A stretch of DNA of 11,631 bases from JAUVHV01 sp964523875 (GTDB taxonomy: Bacteria > Omnitrophota > Gorgyraeia > JABMRG01). The DNA lies in assembly GCA_964523875.1 (NCBI GenBank), contig CAZGAS010000042.1:1-11631 (forward strand). Reading direction: 5' to 3'. The notes under the pieces are model-generated. The model was not told where the DNA came from. It saw only the letters and a list, made by a program, of their open reading frames with translations, and searched no databases. Shown here piece by piece: positions 1 through 9,000 of this stretch (positions within the stretch are counted from its first letter, which is position 1; each line of letters starts with the position of its first letter). A program made the translations under genes and the position numbers.

Positions 1-2
1 AA

Positions 3-3000
3 ATGGATTCAACATCAACAGGCAGGGCTATTTTGCGCGCAGAGCAGGCAATTGATGCCGCTCCTACCAAAATTTATAGGGCTATTCTGGGCGCAGGAAA
101 GGCAATTGGTGCCGCTACTATCAAAATCTATAATGATCCAGGAATGATATTAACGGGATTAAGTGAGGCTGGTTCCTTTGTCTGGAATGATGCGTTAGTA
201 CCTGTTGCTAAATTAGCTTATGACGGAAAATTGCCCGATGCTATTGTATATGCTGCAGAAACAATCATAGGATCGGTTGTTACAGGAACTCTCGATTTGT
301 TTATAGGTGTGTCTGTTTCTGCGTCTTGGCTAACAGGCGGAAGTGTAGGTGACTTATTGAATCTAATAGGAGTTGATAATCAACTTAATCAAAACTGGTA
401 TAATGAAACGCAGAAAACTGTAACAGGCAGTAAAATTAGTGAATTTAGTATAGCTACAAGCGAACATGTTATAAAGCCTGTAGCTGGTTTGATTGCCGGT
501 GGATGGGTTGCAATTTTTAGTTTAGCATTTCCTCAATTTGCTAGTACCGCAATTGAAATGATAGATTATGGAAAAAACGAATTTCAATTGCAGGCGGCTT
601 TTGATGCAGCCATGACTATTTATTTTGTTGGTTCAATGCTCAGATGGGGACTGATAAGCATGACTGAATCTATATATAGTGCTTTTGTTCCGGCCGTAAC
701 TAGTACAAGTGTTGTTGCAGGCACAAGGATTGGCAAGGCCCTGTTATCAGTAGCGTCAAATTACCCTAATTTATCTGCTATGACAATAGGCGCGGTTGTT
801 TATGGCACAGCAGGACAGATAATTGCGATAACTACAGAGGGCAGATGGCTTACTTTTGCAGAAACAGTAAGTCAGATGTTCGATGGCGCTGCCGTAGCGT
901 TGCTTTTGCGTTTAGGTGTAACGCGTATTGGTAAGGCTTTGTATAACAAAGGAATTACAGCAAATTCGATATGGGGACAACAAATTGTAGATGGTTTTGT
1001 TGCGTTTGGCAAAAATCCCGCTATGTTTAACGAAGCGGCATTGAAGGCAGTCGGTAACTTTATTATGATCAGCCCATTTTTCACGATAGCAGGCAGTATT
1101 GTTCATCCTCTTTTTGAAACACTTTTCCATGGCAAGGAATTTAAATACGAATGGCCAAGCTGGAGAAACTTCGTAGCGGAGGCAGCGGGAATGGCAAAAA
1201 TGGGTTTGTGGCTTGGTCCGGTAATCGGGATATTCCAGATGTCTACTCAGACGGCAAGAGGACTTGCCAGCAGGGTGAGCGAGAATTTAGCGTATAGAAT
1301 AGAAGCAATGTTTAGCAGGCATACTATAACAGATTTTACAAGAGGCTTATTTACCAGGAATCCAAAGGCCTTAGCGGACATACTTACAGATGCAAGTAAA
1401 ATTAATACAGGTATTTCAAGGGGTATCTTAGCCGGCGCGTCAATAACAGCAAAAATAAACAGCGCGATATTTATCTCAGGTGTACTTGCTTTTGTCGAGG
1501 AGTTATCATACACTATTATGGTCAAGATATTTAGAATGGATGCAGGAGAAAACAGCTTTGCGAGAAAATTAGCAGGCCTGATTGCCTTTGCCGCGCTATT
1601 CTTCCTGCCAGCCCCAAGGAAGTTTAATCCTAATGCGCAAAAAGCATTAAGGATGTTTAAAAAGGTTGAGCAGAGTCTAGAGTCTAAAAATGCTATACTC
1701 AATGAGCGAACTAAGCAGATCAAGGAAATTTTAAACAAGCAGGATATGTCAAAGTTTAGAGGATATGAAAGAATTACTGTAAACGAGATATTGCAAGCTA
1801 TAATGTTAAGAAGCCCGGCTAATATAAAGGCTATAGCAGAATCTAATGGGGATAGGGAAATAGGCTCTATAATAAAGTCGCTTGATACAACAGTCTTAAG
1901 CAGGGTTAAGGTTTCTGAGCTACCAGAAGTGCTTAATGCGGCTAATGCTCTAAAAATTGAAATAGATGCAAGGGAATTAGCAAGGGAATTAGCAGCAGAA
2001 AGGACAATGTCTATTGAATCAGCCAGGGTAAAGGCAAGGGAAGAGCTTAAGGCAGATAAAAATGGAATACTTATGCCTTATTTAAGATATTTATTAAAAA
2101 TACAGCAAGTAAGGCTTGATGTAAAACAAAAATATGAGGTCCTAGGTGTTTTTCAAAATATTACGCTTGTAGCAATAAGAGATATGATTGTTAAAAATAA
2201 TAAAAAAAATACAAGCTTTGCGGAAAAGAGTTTTTGGGATGTTGTGTCAAAGTTTAAAGAAGTTTGGTATACAGTTAGGGATGCGGCAAAACTATCCCGC
2301 ATTGAAACGGGAGAGAGCATTTCTATCAAAGAAAGCTATAGAAATGCTGCCAGAGATCTCGTGATAATAACAGAAAAAGAAAGTCTAGAAAACGTAAAAA
2401 ATGAATACTCCAAGAACGTAATAGAGTTAGCGAAAAAGCCAGTTAAGCAGCAGGCTGATATGGGGCAAAAATATATTGGCATGGTAGGTTTTAAAACCAG
2501 TCGAATTAGGAGGGCTTTGGATTGGCTATTCAATAAAGCAAACATACGAAAAGCAGAAACACCTGAACAGGCATGCAAAGATGCAGTGGTTGCGCTTAAG
2601 AAGGCCTTTGCTGACACACCTGAGAATACAGCAGTAGCAATGAGAAACCATAGGATAGCGTTAAACAATTTATTGCTGTCACAGCGTTCAAATCCGACTT
2701 CTGAAGGTAATAAGCATCTTAAGGAAATGCAGGAGGATTATGAGTCAATTTATGGCTTTAAAGATCCCATATACCTTTCTAATCGTATAAAAGGTTTGGA
2801 GCAGGAGACCAAGGATCTGAAAAAGGAAATAAAAGAGCTAGATCAAAAACATAGTACAGATGTAAAAGAAACAGAAAGATTACAAGACTATGAAAAAGAA
2901 TTAAAGCGCGCGCAAACAGAATTGAAATTCTTCGCAGGAAAATATGACACCCTGCTAAAAGGAAATGGTATAGATGGCGGCATAGTAGGGCTTGCTCGGG

Positions 3001-6000
3001 AAAAACAAAAATATATAACGGATCAGGTAAGGATGTTAAGTCCGCAAGACAAAACCTCAAAATATTTTAAAGTAATCGAAATAAAATATAAAGTAGCTGA
3101 AATAAAGGAATCAGCTGACATGCGGTTTGACGGCATAGGAAGGCTCGTAGAGTTGAATCGCATAAAGTTAGAGGCAAAAATTGCTCTCGTAGAAAGACAG
3201 GTAGATATTGCGGCAAAGCAGAAGGCCGTATTAATAATGAGGGATATGCAGGCACCATTAACAGAAAAAGTTTTAAGCCTATATGCAAAGAAAATCACAG
3301 ATAAATCCATAGATAAAGCAGCAAAAACAGAGGCGCTTGAGAAGTTGAAGGATACAACGATAGAGTTTGACGGTAAAAAAATGACGATTCAAGAAGCCAG
3401 GGTCCGTTATCAGGAATTATCTGCAGAAGTCAACAGGATACAGTCAGAGCACACCCATTCAAACATAGGCAAACAGCAGCTAGAGACCCTTCTTCTTACA
3501 GAGTTGAGCTTACGCATAAAGGTACTTAAAAGAAAAGGCGACAAGGCGAAAGATGCATTAAATGAGATGTATGAGATGATGACTAAGGCGCGTATTGATA
3601 TACTGGGCGAGACGCAGCTGTTAGGTAAGAAGGTCTCAGCTATTGATCCTGCAAAAATAGCACTCAGCAAGGCCGAGCTTAAGTATGTACGAGAATCTAA
3701 TTACACGAGCACCATAAGCAGGTTAAGAGACCTTGCTTATGGTGATAGGCTGCTTCCTAGACAGCAATACATGCAAATTGATAATAACGCGTTTGAGTTA
3801 TCAGGTCAAGGCAAAAAAAATATGTTTAGAGTGAAAATAAAAGAAGACGCAGGTATGAGTGATGACATGAAAAGAGAACTTGAAAAAGATATAAAAGTAA
3901 TAAACGAATTAATGAAAAAGTTTGAAGATGCAGTAGATCATCCACTTAGCTGGATAAGAGCGCAATCTGTGCTTAATATTGTGTGTTCTCATAATGCTGC
4001 GTTTGAGTTGGCAACGGGCTTTGGAAAGACAACAATGGCCCCGCTTATGGCAGCGATAATTCTCAAGACAAGGCCCTATATCGAGAGGGTTATGATAGTG
4101 TGTCCTGATCCCGGGACAAGAAAAGATGCCTTTGATAAGTCTAGAGATATAGTTGACTATCTGCTTGGTAATGATAGCGTTACAGTAAAAGATGGCAAGC
4201 TCGAAAGGAGCGGCAGGGATATAGATACAAAGGTAATTGATCTTGATCAAGTCAATTCAAGGTCACCAAAGATGATTTATATTGCAGAAAAAGCAAAAGT
4301 CATATATACGGATATGTCAACATTGGGCTTTTTGCAGCAGAGTTTTATTGAAAGCGGAGGCAAGGACACCTTGTTTAAGATGCTTTCAAGAAAAACACTT
4401 ATGCTTCAGGATGAGTTCCATACCGCGGCCCTTGAATCAACGCCTTATATAAAAGGCAGCAAAGAGGCGCCATTAGCGGACGCAATAGCTGAGGCTGCTG
4501 TGAAGGTAAGGGATTGGTTGTGGAATGAATCTGAAGCAAAAAGTTATCAAGAGCTTATGAGATGGATACGAATAAAAATGGTTGCAGAGGAATATTATGA
4601 TGCAACGCTTAGTGCAAAGATGGATCATACTTTTCTTAAGGGGCATGAAAATGAACCTGTATTTAAAGCGCTCTATGAGAATAAATTCAGCAAGAGGGCG
4701 TTTGATGGATTTATGCAGGGAGCTAAGATGGAAATGAATATAGACTATTATAGTCTAACACAAGAACAATGCAGAGAGTTGGGCCTGTCAGAAGCCCAAT
4801 ATTTACACAGGATTGTTCCTAGTCATGATGGGCCGGCTCCAAGGATGTTTTTCAGTGATCCATTCCTTGCATCTGCCCTTGAATGTATGATAAACAAGAA
4901 TAAGATAGGATCAGCGAAAGATCTTATCGCTGTGGTGAAGACAAGCCCTGTTTCAGTTCAGGCAACTTGGAAGCAGGTGATAACAAGCATTATTAATAAC
5001 GGAGGCAGTGTAATTGGAATGACAGGGACATTACTGGGGGTAAAGGAGGCGATAGGTTTTGGTTATAATATACCCTCTATACTTGGAAAAAATATGGCAA
5101 ATAAATATTTTTGCTCAATATCCGGTGCTAATCCCATACTTTCCGGTGAATTATTTACTGGAGGTGCAGGAAGCTTGTTTGATATATTTATAGATAATAT
5201 GTCCACTAATGGTAATAGGGATATAATAGTGTTAAACAATATGCGCAGAATAGGTTCCGGCATACCGGAAAAGGCGCTTGCAAAAGCCGCAAAGCAGCAA
5301 AACTATCTTATTGTTGAAAGGACTCCTGGTGGAAGCTGGAAAATAACGAAAGATGGCGTAAATCTGTTAGCAAAGTACGCGCCTGAGGTCAGTTCGCTTG
5401 TTGCAAGGATCTTGTTTATGAGAGGCGAGGCTAACCAAGCGTTGCTAAATGAATCGCTTAAAAGAGAGGCAGGAGCAAGTTACGATAAGGCTCAGCAAGC
5501 ATTTGCTGAAGTTGTAGAAAAGATAGGCAACCAGCGCCTTGTATGGTATATTGATCCAAGCGGAAATACAGGGCTTGACTTAATGGCTGTAAACGCGCGC
5601 TTTGTGCATCTTCTTGACACACATACTACAATGACACAAGCCTTGCAAGGGCTTGGCCGCGATAGAGGCTTAAGGTTTGATAATGGTGATATCAGCGAGT
5701 ATCTATTTAATCAGAAACGAATCTATATGATAGACTCAAAAAAAGCAGACAACACAATATCGAGTTATGAAATAGGGGATCTTTTTAGTAAACTTAATTA
5801 CAATGAGCAGAAAGCTACCAGGCGGTCAAACTATGATGTTGCAATTCAGTCGATAAGAGATGTTCCTACAAATATAATAATGCGGATGATGGCAAACGCA
5901 AAAACAGAAAAAGAGCTGGGCGTGTTAAGAGAGTGGCTCCAGCATTACCAGACACAGCAGACGCTTGAAACAGAATTACTAGCCTCGCCGCATAAGCCGC

Positions 6001-9000
6001 TTTCCGCATTACAAAAAGCAGTTATGGGGACGCAGGATTTCATAAATAGATTTAGCGCTAATGTTGCAGATACTAAAGTAATGAGAAAACCCGTGACAGA
6101 TGTTGAAGGAAAGACAACATATCCGCTGACAGCAGCAATAATGTTATCACCATCTAGCAGGTTATTGCTTAAATCAGCTGCCCAATACAAGCCAGAGGAA
6201 ATTATGAAAATGCTTACGCTCAATACATACAAGGTTCAAACATCAGGTAGGCAGGAAATATCAAACCTAAAGAGTATATTTAGCTATGAAAATCTACCAG
6301 ATCTTATAAGGAGAATAAATTCAACTATCACCCTGGATAGCTTGTCTAATACAGTAGAGGCCGGGGGCTTTGGAATGAGTCCGCGTTCTGTAACGAGAAT
6401 AATGGAAACGGTTATCGAGAAGCCGGGTACGATCACCGCTTCTATGGAGGAAATTGGCAAGGCGACTACAACTTTATATTATGATAGAGTAGAAGGCATC
6501 AAGATGATGACAGCAATAATGCTTCAGCACGCGTCAGATTCAGAGATTACTCCTGTATTATTACAAATTCAAAATGCGTGTAATAACGATGAATCTACTT
6601 TGTCAATAATGAATAGTGTCTTTAGTGCGATAGCTAATTTAGACACAAGTGCGGCACGTCATGAGAAAGAATCTCTTGTGCAACTGTTTACGATGTTTAT
6701 ACCAGGGTTTAAGCTAGATGATATTACCCGCTTTACGCAATACTATTCTGCTGTGGGTGAGGTTGGAACATCCAGGGCAGTGTTGATAAGTACTCCGGGC
6801 GACTTTAAAACATTTATGGAGTATGGACAAGTATACGCCTCGGCAAAAGCGTTAGGGGTCATTATTGAGTCCAGCGTACGTCAATACAATGATTACCAGC
6901 AGGTTATAAGCAATAGGATAAGCTCTGCAAAAGATCTAGATGAGGATGAGCGCAGTTATATCCAGCAAATGGGTGCAAGAAGTTTATTGCACAGCTTGTT
7001 GAAAGAGTCAGGGCAAAAATATGCTGTCGGTCCCGCTCTTTCAAAACTGGATATGGCATCAAGACATGTAATGGCACGTTACGATGCGCAGGCAGATCTT
7101 AAGTATGAGGCAAGGTTTGGCAGGCGGATTGCCGGTAAGATTGCTATCGGGTATCATAATATCATGGAGAAGATATACTTGATGTCAGGAAGCCTTAATC
7201 TTGATAAAATATATGATAGTATCAATGAGACTGTTGAACCATTAAATATCAATGCTGAGCAGAAACAGCTATTGCGCGACAGCTTATCAGAGGTCTTGTC
7301 AGGTATCGATTCTTTCGACTTGCTCAAGATGACAGCTGTAGATGGCGCTGAGTCGATAAGCAGGCCCGTACGATTTGGATCAATTGCAGGACTTGTGGAT
7401 ATAATAAAACAGGTTTTAGTAGACAACACGAAAGGTGAAAACAGGATAACAGATGATGTGGACCTAAGTGAGATGGCAAGGAAACTTGGTTATAATGAAA
7501 TAAGAAAGTTCTTAAGTTCGAATAATATTAAAGAACAGATAAGATACAGGTACGAACACTTTAGAGTTGATAAGCATGCTGATAGAATAAGAGAGGTTAG
7601 TGAACAGGTAGCTTTAAAACAGAAGGAATCAGATGCCTTGGGTCAGAAGCTGCTACTTGGATTCACTGCAAAGGCAAAGATCGCGTGGATTAATATGACC
7701 ACACCACTAAGGTTAAGAGATTTAACGGCATCAGAAATGCGGATACGAGGTATTAACGGTGCCTTTGCTGTATTGACTGGTGTGGGAGCTGGTGTTGCAG
7801 CAACCAGCTTATTAGGAATAGGTGTTATTGTCTTTGCTATCGGGCTATCATCTGCATATGCTTCTTATGGATTATTCCGCAAGGCAGGGTTGGCTATTAA
7901 CGCGAAAATATTATCTAAACAGTCTCGCGCAGATATTGCAAAAGGCCTTGCAAGCGCTATAAATGGAATTGATTTGAGACTGCAGTCTGAAGAAAAGACT
8001 GTAAGTTCACGTCAGTTGATTGAGGTTAAGTCACGTGCTGTAAGGCTGCTTAATGAATTTATATCAGAGGAAAATTTTGCCAAGAGACATGATTTGGCAG
8101 AAAAGCTTAATAGCATAAACATGTATATTGCTGATTATGACGCAGTTAGGACAGGGAAGATTGATTTGTACAAAGAAAAAGAATTGGAGAATCTCTTAAG
8201 CGAAAGAAAGAGAGAAGTATCTAAGGTGGAGTATGAAAAATTAATAGCTGAAAATAAAGATACTTTTGATGGGCTAATCGCAGAGATAAAAGAGATAGAT
8301 AAAGAAATTGCCGATATTTCTACGCAGTCTGTTGCCTCTCAAAAAGCAGTATTAAAAACGTTAAGAGATAAAAAAGAGTTGATGATAGAGAAGCTTGATC
8401 AAGTTAACAACGATATAAAATCCAAACTTGACCGCAAGATGTATGAAGTTGAGCTTGAAGTGATTAAGGAGATACAAGCAGAAAAGCCAAGGTCCGGAGT
8501 TCCTTCGCTTGAAGATAGGCTGAAGAAACTCATAGAGCTATGGGTTAAGATAATGGGTGATGAAGTAGCCGAAGCCAAAATAGACAGCTATTTGGAGTTT
8601 GACAGGTATTCAGATGCCTTGCTTAGCAGAAATGCAGAGATAAGCTCAAACCAAGTCTTTAGAGTAGCAAGAATGCATTATGGGGTCAAAAATCCTACAG
8701 AGTCTGAGCATATCAGCCATTTAAGAAGATATGCAAGCATGGGCTCAGATTTTATTGCTCTTACTTTTGACAAAAACGGAATGCCTGTAATCCAGCAAGC
8801 AAAAGACAGCAGCAGGGCAGACACCCGAGAAGGCATAGCAAATGCAGAGCATGCTTTTACTGTGCTGAAGCTGCTCAAGGAGAATGCCGATGAGACAGGA
8901 GATCAAGAGCTTATTGAATGGTATGATACGTTAGTGAAAGCAATAAATGAAGGCTCCCCAGATGGGGTGCTGATACAGATATCGCCAGTCACAATGGGTG

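Larger units (their letters stand above)
1635..3890 (+). other. Charged, largely helical region between membrane domain and ATPase
   Basis: Codons 545-1296 are rich in Lys, Glu, Ala, Leu and Ile, with few Gly, Pro or aromatic residues. This is typical of long helical bundles or stalks. The most regular heptad-like stretch is listed separately at residues 927-985. The only cysteine in the first 1300 residues is C858. I recognise no enzymatic motif. Long charged helices commonly act as spacers or oligomerisation surfaces, and placement between a membrane domain and a motor suits either role. This is inferred from composition alone. Confidence 0.55.
3900..5970 (+). other. SecA-like superfamily 2 ATPase (DEAD-type motor) module
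   Basis: Residues about 1300-1990 carry the ordered motifs of a SecA-type motor. There is a Q-motif-like WIRAQ segment, then the P-loop ATGFGKTT (1337-1344; SecA has TGEGKT). Next come VCPDPGTRKDAFDKSRDIV (after 1366; SecA VTVNDYLAKRDAEW), VIYTDMSTLGFL (1433-1444; SecA ITYGTNNEFGFDYL) and the Walker B box QDEFH (1469-1473; SecA DEVDS). GMTGT at 1672-1676 is identical to the SecA motif. GNTGLDL (1854-1860; SecA AGRGTDI) and QGLGRDRG (1882-1889; SecA RGRSGRQGD) follow. The roughly 200 residues between Walker B and GMTGT match the length of SecA's preprotein cross-linking insertion, and SDPFLASALE resembles SecA SDGLHQAVE near its end. SecA uses ATP to push unfolded preproteins through SecYEG; whether this module moves protein, nucleic acid or nothing is unproven. 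The helical scaffold, wing domain and C-terminal zinc finger of SecA are not recognisable. Five of the protein's nine cysteines lie here. A general DExH helicase is the alternative, less likely given GMTGT and the insertion. Confidence 0.82.

Noticed and set aside
1247..1738. Reverse-strand open frame of 163 codons with a hydrophobic product
   Set aside because: It lies wholly opposite the giant ORF, has no recognisable domain, and its Leu/Ile/Ala-rich composition is what the complement of this coding frame gives by default.
3909..4250. Reverse-strand open frame of 113 codons with several Cys and His, zinc-finger-like at a glance
   Set aside because: It is opposite the well-supported P-loop region, and the Cys/His residues do not form a regular paired pattern.
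3900..5970. Annotation as the housekeeping SecA translocase (secA)
   Set aside because: Context, total length, altered motifs and the missing scaffold and C-terminal zinc finger argue against it; only the motor core is SecA-like.
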